DNA of 64,000 nucleotides from Lathyrus oleraceus (Eukaryota > Streptophyta > Magnoliopsida > Fabales > Fabaceae), in assembly GCF_024323335.1 (NCBI RefSeq), contig NC_066580.1, positions 440,653,351-440,717,350 on the forward strand, given 5' to 3'. Within the stretch, counting starts at the first letter, position 1. Every line of letters begins with the position of its first letter. The notes under the pieces were generated by a model. That model saw only the letters and a program-made list of their open reading frames with translations, searched no databases and was not told where the DNA came from. A program made the translations under genes and the position numbers. This document shows, piece after piece, positions 1 through 14,000 of this stretch.

Positions 1-663
1 TTATGAAAATAGGAATCTATATATCACCTTGACACCTCTATGAATGAATGTGATTAAATGAAGAGATGCAATGGTTAAAGGATGATATTTGGAAAATGTT
101 CAAATCACAAAATAGATTTGAAACAACTACTGCTTCAATGCAAATTGATTTCTGAAAAGAGGCTAATCGATTTCTCTAAAGCGTTGCTACTGGAATATTT
201 AAAATTTTATGGGGAAAATCGATTTCCGAAAAGGGGGTAATTTATTTCCTAGCCTAAAAATTGAGTTCTGGAAAAACAGAAAGGTAGGACACGAAGTGAA
301 AATCGATTCCTGGAAAAGGGGTAATCGATTTCCTGAACTGAATTTTAAAAAAATATTTGGAAAAATCGTATAGAAACAAAGACATGAGAGACACAATGGA
401 TCATGCATGCAATGAATATTTGGAGTAATTTTGAGCACTAAGTTATCAATATATATTGCATGTTTGTACCTTAAAAACTCAAGATCAATGCTAGTCTTTA
501 AAATAAGTCTTGAATCCTTTGATGACAGCTTTCACACATATTGAAAATTGAGTACTTGATTTGATTAAATGCACTCGAAGATTTTTTCATACTTTTGACA
601 TGATCATTTAAATTGAGATTTTTCTTCATTAAAACATATTAGATGGAGAGTATTGACTTCACA
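1..663 (-). repeat. 3' LTR (partial) of the copia element
   Basis: The sequence at 1-475 closely matches 6790-7350, which is the other LTR. The inner end at 663 is placed by an LTR-like terminus next to the polypurine tract. Bases 476-663 have no counterpart in the right LTR, which is truncated there. The LTR holds paired ATCGAT-centred motifs (about 120-340). The rest lies outside the window. Confidence 0.75.
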
Positions 664-678
664 TTCTCTCCCTTTTTG
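664..678 (-). other. Polypurine tract of the copia element
   Basis: On the minus strand this reads CAAAAAGGGAGAGAA, preceded by TTTGTCATCAT, the usual context of the second-strand primer in SIRE/Maximus elements. It lies directly inside the 3' LTR. Confidence 0.7.
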
Positions 679-1334
679 ATGATGACAAACAATTGAAGCT
701 TTATGTACAATGTTCCCCCTAACAAAGATAACTCCCCTTGATCCATGCATCCATAAGAGTTTTACGATTTTTAAAGTTTGTTGCAAAAAAATTTAGAGAA
801 AGACACACACAAAAAATCATAATATCTTCTCCCCCTTAGTCATTAACAAAAAGGATGGGAAAAGGTTTAAAAGTTAAGCATTTTATCATAAGCATAGCAA
901 ATTATAACCAACCAAGAAACTATATTAAGACATATATTATTTTTAAAGGAACTACAACATAACAAAATCATAAACTTAAATAGAGAAGCTAAAAACAAAA
1001 CAAAATGACAAAAAAACAAATAGGAAATCGATTTCTCCAGGAAGGGGAATCAATTTCTGGCCTGCGAAACAGAAATTCCAGAGGCCCGAGAAGTTAAAAG
1101 TTCTTTCGGGAAATCGACTTCTTGGATATGGGTAAACGATTTTTCATGGAATTTTTTTCCAAATACAAAAAACAGTAATTATGACACATGAAATTTAACA
1201 AACAAAAATACATATAAAGGCACAGAACACATAGATAACATGTTTAGGCATAATATGATCATATAATTTCATATATACCCCTATTATAACATAGTGTCGC
1301 AAATGAGATTAAAAAAATGTAAAATTAAGCATAT
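679..1334 (-). other. 3' untranslated region of the copia element
   Basis: Non-coding stretch between the end of RNase H and the polypurine tract. It has a second purine tract at about 826-836 (AAGGGGGAGAAG on the minus strand). It also has, at about 1021-1145, the same paired ATCGAT-type motif found in the LTRs. I see no ORF of weight here. SIRE elements may carry an env-like ORF at this position, but none is visible. Confidence 0.6.
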
Positions 1335-4300
1335 AAATACGTGTACCGTTCATCATACATCTTTTCATCAATGATTCCCAATTCTCTTCGAATTTTGTAG
1401 AACGATTCTCGTGCCAAAGGTTTTGTGAATATGTCAGAAAGTTTATTATGAGTATCCACAAAGAAAATAATGCTGAATATCAATATGTTTGGTTCTTGAG
1501 TGCATGATCGGATTCTTTGTAATATTTATCGCACTTGTGTTGTCACAACATGGAGGGAGGCATCCAAGATCGAGTATGTAGTCACAAAGTTGTTGCTTAA
1601 GCCAAAGTATTTGTGCTCAACAACTACCTGCTGCTATGTATTTCGTTTCGGTTGTGCTAAGAGTAATGCATGCTTGTTTCTTGAAAACCCATGATACTAA
1701 TGCATTTCCAAGAATGTGACATGTACCACTAGTGTTTTTCCTATCAGTTTTACTTCCTGCATAATCATCGTTAGAATAACCAACTAAATTGCAAATACTA
1801 CCTTTAGGATACCATAGTCCAAAATTTGTTGTCCCTTTGAGATACTTCATGATCCTTTTAATGACGATGAGATATGATTCCTTTGGATTTTCTTGAAAGC
1901 GAGCACATAGAGATTCACCAAACATTATGTTAGGACGTATTACCATCAAATATAATAAATAACCAATCATACCTCGATATTTTGTGATATCAATTGGAAT
2001 ACCGGATTCATCAATGTCAATATATGATCCCGAACCCATTGGAATAGCCATTTCTTTGCAATGATCCATATCAAAAAATTTCAACAATTCTTTGCAATAC
2101 TTGAATTGGTTGATGAAGATGTCATCCTTTAATTGCTTAATTTGGAGTCCATGAAAGTAGTCCATCTTACCCATCATAGACATCTTAAATTCTCATTGCA
2201 TCATCGATGAAAGTTCTTCACAAAGGTATTTGTTTGTTGAACCAAATATGATGTCGTCAACGTAGACTTGAACCAATAAAGTGTTACCTTTGATCTTCTT
2301 AATGAATAAGGTTTTATCAACTTTACCTTTTTTAAATCCTCTTTCGCATAGAAAGTTGCTAAGTCTATCATATCATGCTCTTGGTGCTTGTTTCAAGCCA
2401 TAAAGAGCTTTCTTCAACTTAAAGACATGTGAAATATTTTTGAAGTCTTCAAAACCAGGAGGTTGTTTGATATAGAATTATTCATTGATGTAATCGTTGA
2501 AGAAAGTACTCTTGACGTCCATTTGGAAAAGCTAAAAATTTAGTGAACAAGCATAAGCAAGTAATAAATAGATAACTTCTAACTTTGCAACCGGAGCGAA
2601 TGTTTCTTCGAATTTGATTCCTTCTTCTTGATTGTAACCTTGAGCTACCAATATTGCTTTGTTTCAAACAATTATACCATTCTCATCAAGTTTGTTTTTA
2701 AACACCCATTTGGTACCTATGATGTGTTTGTCACTTGGCCTAGGAACAAGTTCCCAAACTTGATTTCTCCCGAATTGATTTAATTCCTCCTGCATAGCAA
2801 TTAGCCATTGATCGTCTTCTAAAGCTTCATCAATCTTTTAGGGTTCTACTTGAGAAATAAATTCCATGTTCAAGCAAGCATCTCTGAGATTTAATCTTGT
2901 TGAAACGCCTTTGCTTAGGTCACCAATTACTTTGTCTATTAGATGATCATGATGGGTTCTCCATTCTTGAGGGAGATCACTATTATTAGGATCTTGTTGT
3001 GAAACTTCTTGTTCTTGTTCCGGTTGACACACAATATGATCATTAGAAACTTCTTCCGAGGGAAGTTCTGTAATATCATCATCATCACAAACAACTATGT
3101 CCTCCTTAGAGGTGTTAGTCTCATCAAAGGAGACATGCATAAATTCTTCAATAGTTAAAGTTCTTTTATTATAAATTTTATAAGCTTTACTAGAAAGGGA
3201 GTAACCAAGAAATATACCTTCATCGGATTTCTCGTCACACTTACTGAGTTTGTCTTTATCATTGTTGAGGATAAAGCACTTGCGTCCAAAGATGTGAAAC
3301 TGAGCAATGTTTGGTTTTCTTCCTTTGAATAGTTCATTGGAATATTTTTAAATATAGGTCTAATGATGACTCGATTTCCAGCATAGCATGCCGTACTAAC
3401 TGCATCCTCCCAAAAGTACTTTGGTAGATTTGCGTCACTAAGCATTGTTCTTGCAAGTTCTACTAGAAATCGATTCTTCCTTTCTACTACTCCATTTTGT
3501 TATGGAGTCCTTGGTGCTGAAAAATTATGAGAGATACCATGTTCTTCACAAAATTCTTCAAAATATGTATTTTGGAATTCTCCACCATGATCACTTCTTA
3601 TAGATACAATCTTTAATGACTTCTCATTTTGAATTTGCTTTGCATACTTCTTAAAAGCCTTGAAAGCATCACTTTTCTGCACAAGAAACAAAGTCCAAGA
3701 ATATCTAGAGAAATCATCAATAATAACTAAGGCATATACATTACCTATGAAGCTTCTTGTTCTTGATGGACCAAATAAGTCCATATGCAACAATTGAAGT
3801 GGTCTGGTTGTTGACACCACATTCTTTGACTTGAAAGTTGATTTGGTTTATTTTCCCTTTTGACAAGCATCACACAATTTATCTTTGACAAATTTTATCT
3901 ATGGTAAACCAATGACAAGATCATGTTTGACTAGTATATTTAAGTGTTCCATATGAATATGGGTTGCCCTTTTATGCCAAAGTCATGAGTCATTGTTGTT
4001 TACCATGAGACATTTTATTTTCAAAGACAAATCATATAAAGATATCATAAAAATATTATTGATTCTACTGAGTTTTACCTAATTGGTGACTTCATCTTTA
4101 ATCAAGAATTCATCTTTGGTGAACTTGATCTTGAAGCCTTTGTCACAAAGTTGGCTTATACTTAGAAGATCATGCTTTAGTCCTTCAACATAAAGCACAT
4201 CTTCAATGAATGTGAAAGGTGGTGCTCCAACTTTTCCTTTTCCAAGAATCTTTCCTTTATTATTGTCTCCATAGGTGACATATCCCTTGGCTTTAAGCAC

Positions 4301-4400
4301 TAGATTTGAAAATTTGCTTAATATCTCCTGTCATATGCTTTGAACAACCACTATCGAGATACCATAGATTTGATGTGGTCTTCAAGCATACCTATAAAAC
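1335..4400 (-). pseudogene. pol: Copia pol remnant (protease, integrase, reverse transcriptase, RNase H)
   Basis: Broken polyprotein read from 4400 down to 1335. The protease end shows YLDSGCSKHMTGD near 4340-4380. The GAG-pre-integrase segment (4079-4300) contains DLLSISQLCDKGF. The integrase core has HMDLFGP (about 3780), RSDHGGEF (about 3590) and the GVVERKN glutamate (about 3480), so the D,D,E residues can be read. Reverse transcriptase covers about 2840-1900, with WVFKNKLDENG and YVDDIIFGST near 2250. RNase H covers about 1900-1335 and ends in the LHSRTKHIDI-like and DIFTKPLA-like blocks. The pieces lie in different frames and carry stops, so no functional protein can result. Copia order (integrase before reverse transcriptase) is clear. 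Confidence 0.88.
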
Positions 4401-6144
4401 AAATTATGTTTTGGTAGGTACCCAATGTGCCTTGGGTCCTTCATAATTAGTACCTTTCTTAACCCACATATAATGCCCACTTGTCACACTAAAGTTTCTA
4501 ACATTGCAAGCATTAGGTTTATGTCCATTTATACCATAATAAAAGCATGTAGGCACAAAATTACTTTTATACCTAGGAACATATGATTTCTTTTTAGGAA
4601 ATATCTTCTTAGGATGTTGATGAACTTTTTGTGCTTTATTCACTTTTTTTTGTTGGATTGGTCACTTGCCTTAAGAAAGATAGTTTTATTAGTACTTGGT
4701 TTGTTAAACTTTGAATAACCAAGACCGCTTTTATCATTTCAATATCTTTGTTGACTAAGAATATTTTCTAATCCAACTTGTCCTTTTTCATATCTTTCAA
4801 TAACTCTTTTTAATTGAACAATTTAGAAAGTAAGTGAATCCTAATTTTTGCATGTGAGATTTTGTTTTTCCTTTTCAAGAAAGTTTTGTTTTTCTACTTC
4901 AAAATTCTTTTCCACGGTGTCAATCTTTTCTTCAAGAGAAAAGATTTGTTTCTTTTGAGTTGACACCATTTTATAAAAAATCTTACATTCATTTAGAAGT
5001 TCATCAATAGCACTTTGAGTATCATTATGAAAGGATGTTTCATTACTAACCCCTTCTTCTTCATCATCAGAATGGTGTGAAGCCATCAATGCAAGATTAA
5101 CACATTCTTCGCTTTCAGAATTGAAAGATGAACTCACTTTATTATCTTCCCATGTAATGTAGGATCTTTTAGATTTTGAATCCTTTCTTTTGTTGAAACT
5201 ACTTTTCTTTGAGAGTTTGGGACATTCCGTCTTTATATGTCATTGCTTTCCATATTCATAGCAAGTGATGTTTTGAGTAGACGTGGATGCTTCCTTCTTG
5301 TTAAAATATTTCTTCTTTCTTGGAAACTTAGAATTTTTGTTAGTACCAAAATATTTACCTAACCCTTTTACAAGAAGAATGAAGTAATCGTCTTCCTCCG
5401 GATTGTCTTCTTTTTCAACTTCTTTGGAATTAACTTTTAAGGCAATGCTTTTGTATTTCTTATCTAGATTCTCATGCTTTTCAAGTCTACCAAGTTTTGT
5501 CTCATATTCTTGGAGTTTACCAAACAATGTTGTGGACGTCATCGTTGATAAATTTTAATTTTCGGATATCGTCGTCACTTTCGGTTGGCATTCCCTGGTT
5601 AAAGATCCAAGTAATTTAAAATTAAGTTCATCATTAGTTAAAGTCTTATCGAGCATTTTTCAAGTGATTCGTCAAATGCACAAATCTTTTCTGCAAGTTG
5701 AGAATTGATTCTCCGGGCTGCATTCAGAATAATTTGTATTCTTGACTTAGCGTATTCAATCTTGATCTTTTAACTTCCACGGTTTTCTCATGTGTTTCGA
5801 CCAAAGTATCCCAATTTTTTTTACGTTGTACATGTTAAAATGCGGAAGAACTCATCCATGCCAAGAGTACATTGAAGAAGATTTATTGCTTTCTTGTCAT
5901 AAAGAACCCTTTTCTCATCATCTTCATTCCATGATGCTTCAGGCTTAGGAGCGCCAACGCCATTAACAACCGAAGTAGGAATGAAAGGACCTTTTAGGAC
6001 AACTTTCCAAACATCTTTTCTTTGAGACTCTAGATGCGCCTTCATTCGTATTTTCCAAAAATCGAAATATTCTCCACAAAATAGTGGGGGATTTTTATTG
6101 CTGCCACCGTCTCTAAAAACAGGATTTGAGTTTGCAAAAACCAT
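4401..6144 (-). pseudogene. gag: Copia gag remnant with coiled-coil tail
   Basis: The N-terminal part (6144-5821) starts at an ATG just inside the primer site and matches the UBN2-type copia gag, with NPPLFCGEYFDFWKIRM and the WNEDDEKR block. A zinc knuckle follows near 5225-5270 (CYEYGKQ then HIKTEC). Its second cysteine is a tyrosine and a stop interrupts it. An acidic, glutamine-rich and lysine-rich segment (5137-4841) looks like a coiled coil, as in SIRE1-type gags. A second knuckle-like block, CFYYGINGHKPNAC, lies at about 4500-4560 with one cysteine lost. Frame changes occur between 5821 and 5542 and again near 4650. The capsid protein would assemble virus-like particles in the cytoplasm. 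This copy cannot make it. Confidence 0.82.
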
Positions 6145-6175
6145 GGATCTTTTAGGAGCAGGTTACCTATAACTT

Positions 6176-6187
6176 GCTCTGATACCA
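6176..6187 (-). other. Primer binding site, initiator tRNA-Met (copia)
   Basis: The minus strand reads TGGTATCAGAGC, complementary to the 3' end of plant initiator tRNA-Met, two bases inside the 5' LTR end at 6190. It primes minus-strand DNA synthesis. Confidence 0.85.
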
Positions 6188-6189
6188 AT

Positions 6190-7355
<1,166 letters not shown>

Positions 7356-7393
7356 AATTATGGATTGCCCATATGACTCTCTCTTTAAGCCTA

Positions 7394-7587
7394 TCGTGTA
7401 ACACCCTGTATTTCTAATTTATTTATTTATTTGAATTTCTATATGTTTAATTATTTAAATCAGCTTCTGTATGCATTTGGATGGTGTTTAGATGGTTAGT
7501 ATTCGTATATGATATTTTATGTTGGTGGGACATAATTCTAGCTATTTAATTAAATAACATAATTGAAAATATTAGAAAATGATAAGG

Positions 7588-7632
<45 letters not shown>

Positions 7633-7985
7633 TGATTAAAATAAATTAGAGTCAAAAGGTTATTGTTAAGTGAGGGTATTATGGGAATCACTAATTGAGG
7701 AGGATTATGTTTCTAATAAAAAGGAGTTAGTAGAGAGTTTTTGGGGTTAGTACGTGAAAACTGAATTTGGAAAAGAAGAGGCTAGGAGAGCAAGGGCTTA
7801 GGAAAAAACCTCCATTGTTAGAGCTTGAAGGTGCTTTTGCTGAAAATCCAAGGTAAGGGGAATTACTCTAAATATGGTATTGAATGCATGATTGGATAAG
7901 GGAAGTCCTTAATCCCCATTAGGTTTCCCCTAATTTTTCCCTTTTGATGAATTATGGATGGATATGAATTGATTCATGTGATATC
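7394..7985 (+). repeat. Old Tekay-type LTR, 5' part
   Basis: Starts TGTAACACCCTG, the typical start of Del/Tekay LTRs. It keeps the layout of the intact Tekay LTR in this window (read from its minus strand): an AT-rich start, an ATT repeat (7588-7632), ACGTGAAAACTGA near 7753, an AGAAGAGG block, then GGTAAGGGG near 7852. Sequence identity is low, so it is a different and older subfamily. The Athila element interrupts it at 7985, and it continues at 32739. Bases 7356-7393 are unassigned. Confidence 0.5.
7588..7632. repeat. (ATT)n microsatellite
   Basis: About fifteen ATT units. The intact Tekay LTR has a short ATT/AAT-rich stretch at the equivalent position (47218-47262). Confidence 0.95.
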
Positions 7986-8174
7986 TGATAACGCGAAAAG
8001 GTAACGTATATTAGGCTTCATATGCATTGCTTTTTACTTGATAAACGCTTATTATTATACAGTATTTTATGTTTATTGTAGGTATTTATCGAATGAAAGG
8101 TGTACAAGCAAGCAAAGTGGAAAATAGAAAAAGGAAAGAAAAAGAGAAGAAAATGGAGAAAAATATAGAGTATG

Positions 8175-8345
8175 GGGCCCACCACACCAAATGGGCATGT
8201 GGCGCCCATCACTTGGATGTGTGGCGCCTACCACATGACTTAAAGGGAGTGGTGGCGCCCGCCCCAAAGCAAAGAAGTGGTGGCGCCCATCCCTCAAAAG
8301 GTGGCGCTCGCCACGGAGATCAAACTAGGGTTGTGGCAACCGCCA
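8175..8345. repeat. GTGGCGCC quasi-palindrome cluster in the Athila LTR
   Basis: Six or seven copies of variants of GTGGCGCCCACCAC lie within 170 bases, spaced 20-30 bases apart. The same cluster is in the right LTR (about 31470-31645), and a related one lies between the two env-position ORFs (about 21690-21800). Confidence 0.8.
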
Positions 8346-8428
8346 CAACCCGGTCTTCCCTACTTTCTTTCCACAATTTTAGCCACGATTCCACTCACTT
8401 TTTCGCTACAATCTAGGGAAGTGGAAAA

Positions 8429-8436
8429 TATATAAA
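8429..8436 (+). promoter_or_regulatory. TATA box of the Athila 5' LTR
   Basis: TATATAAA, conserved in the right LTR at 31725-31732, in a GGAAAATATATAAAGGA(A/G)GG context. It is the likely start signal of the genomic transcript. Confidence 0.6.
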
Positions 8437-9444
8437 GGAAGGTCGTTTCTCCTTTGAAGGGACGTTTTTTTTTGGTCAGATTCTTTTTGGTTGGTTTTCT
8501 TAGGCAGTTTTCTTACTTTGTAAAAGCAATAGATTCTCCACATCGGAGACTATTGCAACTTATTGTTTACACATTTGAATTCGATTGTAACGTTGTACGC
8601 GATTGCCAAAGCTTGCCGACATTATTTAATTTGAAGAATCGGGATTTCGTTCAAGTTCTCAATTTATATTCCAGGTTTTGTTTTAATTGTCATTTTATTT
8701 ATTTATGCCTTATTGTATGTTTGATTTTCTGAATACCATGTCTATTACCGGATCCATGTCTGGCTAAACCCCTAGGTATCGGTATGTAAAGATCGTCGAA
8801 AGGACGAGATTCGTAAATGATTGGTGTTGGATTTTATAAAAATTATTTTTTCGGTTTTAGTTTCCTATTTCAGTCAAAAACTGTTTTTTGTACGAGAGTA
8901 CAAAACAAACAAAGGTTACGGTCAACAAGAACGAGAGTTTGAGATTTTAACCAGATAGCTGAAACTAGGCATTAATCCTAAACACGGCGAGAGCGCTTTA
9001 GGATTAATTAGACTTTATTCTTATTCAAAAATTACTTTTAAATTCAAAATAAGACCGCGAGAGCCAAACATTCTGGTTTAAGAGTATGGTCAGAGTTAAC
9101 AAAATGAGAGTGTGAGACTAAGTCCTTATAAATAATTTCTACTGAAGAATATTTTGACCAATAAGATTACACCAACTATCTATCGAATCCCCGAAGTTTG
9201 ATGCGTTACATACCGATATCCCTTTATCAAATATCTTAATTAATCTTCTATTTACGTTATAGTTATTTCTCTTCATCCCTCCAATCTTAGAACGATCATC
9301 GGCCTTAGATTTACATAGTAACATTAGATAACGATATGTTCGATTATTAGTCCTTGTGGGTTCGATAATCTTTAAAACTACGCAATACGACTGTGCACTT
9401 GTAGTCACGATTCTCATAGACTTACTAAGTCGCGATCAAGTTTT

Positions 9445-9463
9445 TGGCACCGTTGCCGGGGAC
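9445..9463 (+). other. Primer binding site, tRNA-Asp type (Athila)
   Basis: TGGCACCGTTGCCGGGGAC lies six bases after the LTR end. It matches the Athila-type primer site complementary to tRNA-Asp except A for G in GCGCC. Confidence 0.75.
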
Positions 9464-9548
9464 TAATTTAGTCGATATCGTAACTCCAGTGTTGCCCAGT
9501 ATAGACTAAGGCAAACAATTCTATTTCCCTTTCTATTTTGTCGAGTGT

Positions 9549-11070
9549 ATGCCAAGTACTCGCTCTCAAGGCGAGAAATTAAAGCTACCGTTCGAAGAAC
9601 CTGAGCGTTATCTAAGATTAGAACACCGGATACGAGATTTGATACGAGAACATCATATCAAGCTAAATCTTCCCGATCCTAATATCCTTATTCCTAAACC
9701 AGTTATTCGACCAGAGATGGTCGAAGGACCGCAAAACCTTCCTCTTAAGTACTATGAAATCCCTTCGTAGGATGAACCACATAACAACATCGCTACCCCT
9801 GCCATCGAGGCCAATAATTTCGAGCTAAAACCTTCATTGTTGTCAGCCGTACAACAAAACCAATTTTCAGGTAGTCTCACGGAGGACCCGAACCTACATT
9901 TGTCAGTGTTTTTGCAATACGCAGACATAGTGAAAGCAAATGGTGTCATCCCCTGAGCTATAAGACAACATCTTTTCCCATTTTCATTAAGAGATAGAGA
10001 TAGATCTTGGCTCCAATCTCTACCATCCAACTCTGTTACTACGTGGAACGAGTTGAAGAAAATTTTCTTAGCACGATATTTCCCACCTAGTAAGACAGCT
10101 ATGCTAAGAGCCCAAATAAACGAGTTTAAACAAAAAGATAATGAATCACTTTTTGAAGCTTGGGAGAGATACAAAGACATGATGAGGCTCTGTCCACATC
10201 ACTGTCTAGAAGAATGGTTGATCATCCATACCTTTTACAACGGTCTCTTGTACAACACAAGATTGATAATAGACGCTGCCGCAGGTAGCACACTGATGGA
10301 TAAACCCTACAATGAGGCCTATCAACTTATCGAAAGTATGGCCCATAATCATTAGCAGTGGGGAAGCGAAAGAATCTCCGTAGTAAAACCTCCAACGAAA
10401 GGCGGTATGTACGAATTAAGCAGTCTTGACCATGTCAACGCCAAGGTAGACGCTCTTACTCAAAAGATAGACAAGTTGATCATAACACCCGTGACCACTG
10501 TGGCTTCCGTAGCACCAAACTGCGAGATATACGGAGTTCCAGGGAATGCTGCCCCAGAATGTCAACTCTTGACAGGAACCTTCACAGACCAGGTGAACTA
10601 TGCTCAAGGAAACCCTTACTCAAACACCTATAACCCAGGTTGGAAGAACCATCCTAACTTTTCATACAAAAACAATAATGCATTGTATGCACCTAACCAA
10701 GCACCTGCTGTACCACCAGGATATCATAAAGCTGCCACAAATACTCAAAATGCTCCTAGGAAGTCGAACCAAGAAATAATGATGGAAAACTTCATAGCTA
10801 CACAAGCCTAAACAAATAAGGATTTCCTAAATCAAAACATACACACTAGGGAGCAAATCAAGCAGTTAGCAAACAAGGTAGACGCGTTAGCCACCCATAA
10901 CAAAATGTTGGAAACACAAATCTCGCAAGTGGCTCAACAACAAGCACCTACTGCTGCCCCTGCAAGCATATTTCCTGGACAACCACAACCAAACCCGAAA
11001 GGTCATCCAAATGCTATTATACTTCGAAGTGGGACAGAACTAGACGGACCGACCAACCCTAGAATTTAAA
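9549..11070 (+). pseudogene. gag: Athila gag remnant
   Basis: Starts MPSTRSQGEK at an ATG about 85 bases after the primer site. One reading frame runs through the whole gag and on into pol, but with stops at 9768, 9954, 10353, 10809 and 11067. Typical Athila gag blocks are visible: FLARYFPPSKT and WERYKDMMRLCPHH (about 10065-10200), then NPNFSYKNNN and PPGY (about 10650-10730). No zinc knuckle is seen, as is usual for Athila. The part after 10809 (NKDFLNQNI..., then a Gln-rich and Pro-rich linker) is the gag C-terminus. Confidence 0.85.
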
Positions 11071-14000
11071 ACCCAACCATGCACCAAGACCCTGGTAAGG
11101 TAACTCAGAAGGAAGACGATCAAGAGGAACATAAAAACGAAGAGGCCGTAGATAAAGAAGAACCTTATGTGCCTCCACCACTATCTAAACCCCCTATCCC
11201 TTATCCTCAAAGACTTGTTAAATCCAAAAGTGTAGGGAAATTTTAAAAAATCGTAGAGCTTCTAAAACAATTGAATATCACAATACCCTTTACATAAGCC
11301 ATCACTCAAATGCCCTCATATGCTAAGTTTCTCACAGAAACCTTATATAACAAGAAGAAGATAGAGGATAATGAAATCTTTACACTTACTGCTGAGTGTA
11401 GCGCCATAATACACAATAATATGCATCCTAAGCTGAAAGACCCAGGTAGTTTCTCCATACCCTGTGTAATCGGAAAGTTTGTCATAGACAAAGCACTATG
11501 CGACTTAGGATCCAGTATTAGCTTAATGCCCTTGTCCATATGAGAAAGGCTCAAAATGGGAGAATTAAGACCTACGAGGATGTCCGTACAACTTGTGGAT
11601 CGTTCTGTTAAATTTCTCGTAGGTAAGTTAGAAAACATTCTGGTACGCATAGGACAATTCTATATTCCTACCGATTTTATAATCATGGATATAAAAGAGG
11701 ATTCCAACATCCCTATCATATTAGGAAGACCATTCCTATCTACAGCCGGAGCCATTATAGATGTTAAGAAAGACAAGCTAACCTTTGAAGTTGGTGAGGA
11801 AAAAGTCGAATTCATTTTGACGCAATTCTTAAAGGCACCAGCTATAGACGATACCTGTTGTCTACTAGATGTCATCGGCGAATGTGTAAGAGAAATGGAG
11901 AATGAACAAACATCATACTCCAAAATACTGAAAATTCCAAGGCCTTCTACTTTTGAAGATGAAAATTGGATTGAGGAATACCGAGATGATAGCCTAAGCG
12001 AATGCCTAGAACTAACGCCCGATCATATGCCTTGCCCAAAGAAACCAGACCTAGAACTTAAGACGCTACCCCAAAATCTAAGGTATGAATTCCTAGACAC
12101 TAAACTCGAGCGAACTGTAATAGTCAATGCAGACTTAAGGCAGATAGAAACTGAAAAGCTTTTACACGTTTTAAGAAAATATCCAACTGCTCTAGGCTAC
12201 AATATCTCAGATCTAAAAGGAATAAGCCTTTCCATATGCATGCATCACATAATGCTAGAGGAAGACAGTAAGACCTCTAGAGAACATCAAAGAAGGATAA
12301 ATCCCATTCTGAGTGATGTAGTAAAGAAAGAAGTGCAAAAGCTGTTAGAAACAGGTATTATCTACGCGATATCTGATAGTTAATGGGTCAGCCCAGTACA
12401 TGTCATACCGAAGAAGGGAGGCGTCACAATTGTTAATAATGAAAAAGGAGAATCTATAGCACAAAGAGTGGTTACTGGAAGTAGAATGTGAATTGATTAT
12501 AGAAAATTAAACAAAGCCACTCGGAAGGATCATTTTGCTTTACCGTTTATCGATCAAATGCTTGAACGATTGGCTAAGCATTCTCACTTATGCTACTTAG
12601 ACGGTTATTCAGGATTTTTCCAAATTCCTATTCATCCTGACGACCAAGAGAAAACGACTTTCACATGTCCCTATGGTACATTCTCCTACCAACGAATTCC
12701 ATTCGGACTGTGTAACGCTCCCGTGACATTCCAAAGATGCATGATGTCAATTTTCGTTGATTTTATAGATGACATCATGTAAGTCTTCATGGACGATTTC
12801 TCTGTATGTGAACAAATCTTTGAAGGATGTTTATCGAATCTTGAAATGGTACTTAAAAGATGCGTAAAAGTGAACCTCGTGTTAAAGTGGGAAAAATGCC
12901 ATTTCATGGTCCGACAAGGGATCGTACTCGGACACATAGTATCCAATAAGGGGATTGAAGTCGACAAGGCTAAAATAGAAGTTATAGAAAACCTCCAGCC
13001 TCCGAAAAGCGTAAGAGAAATACGAATCTTCTTAGGACACGCCGGTTTCTACCGGCAATTCATTAAATATTTCTCAAAAATCACCAAACCACTGAATGGC
13101 TTATTGATGAAAGATGTTGAATTCATCTTTGGTGACAAATGCCTAGTGGTGTTTGAACAACTGAAAACAACTCTTATTACCGCACTTATTATGCAACCGC
13201 CCGATTCGAGATTACCTTTTGAAATCATGTGTGACACTAGTGATTATGCTGTAGGCGCAGTCTTAGGACAAAGAAGGGATAAGAAACTTCATGCAATATA
13301 CTATGCAAGTAGAACCCTAGACCCTGCACAGATGAACTACGTCACCATAGAAAAGGAACTTTTAGCCGTAGTGTTTGCTCTGGATAAATTTCGTTCCTAC
13401 CTAGTAGGAGCAAAGATAATTATCTATATCGACCATGCTGCAATTAGGTACCTGTTAAATAAAAAGGACGCCAAACCAAGGCTCCTAAGGTGGATCTTAC
13501 TATTACGAGAGTTTGACCTAGAAATCAAGGTTAAGAGGGGCACAGAAAACTTCGTGGTCGATCACTTGTCAAGAATGGAAGGTATTGAACCTGAACGAAT
13601 GCTTATAAACAACGATTTCCCTTACGAAAGACTCATAGCCCAACTGGAAAGCAATACAGCTAAATATGCATTAACCCATAAGGATACCAAAACAAACAAG
13701 GTAGTGGAAGCAATTTACACTAAAACCACACTGCCATGGTACGCTGATTTCGTCAACTACTTAGCAGCTGGGATGCTTCCACTAGACTTGACTTACCAAC
13801 AAAAGAAAAAATTCTTCCACGATCTTAAACATTACTATTGGGATGAGTCTCTGCTTTTCAAGAGAGGCACCGACGGCATTTTCCGTCGATGTGTCCCCGA
13901 AGATGAGGTAGAAAACGTAATCTCCCACTATCATTCTGCTACCTATGAAGGACATGCAAGCACCTCTAAGACTTGTTCTAAGATCTTGCAAGCCGACCTC

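Larger units (their letters stand above)
7986..9438 (+). repeat. 5' LTR of the Athila element
   Basis: Matches the right LTR from CATATGCATTGC (8019 here) to the end, with scattered substitutions and small indels. The first 30 or so bases differ between the copies. It carries a cluster of GTGGCGCC-type quasi-palindromes (8175-8345) and a TATA box at 8429. ORFs inside it are LTR sequence, not genes. Confidence 0.88.
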
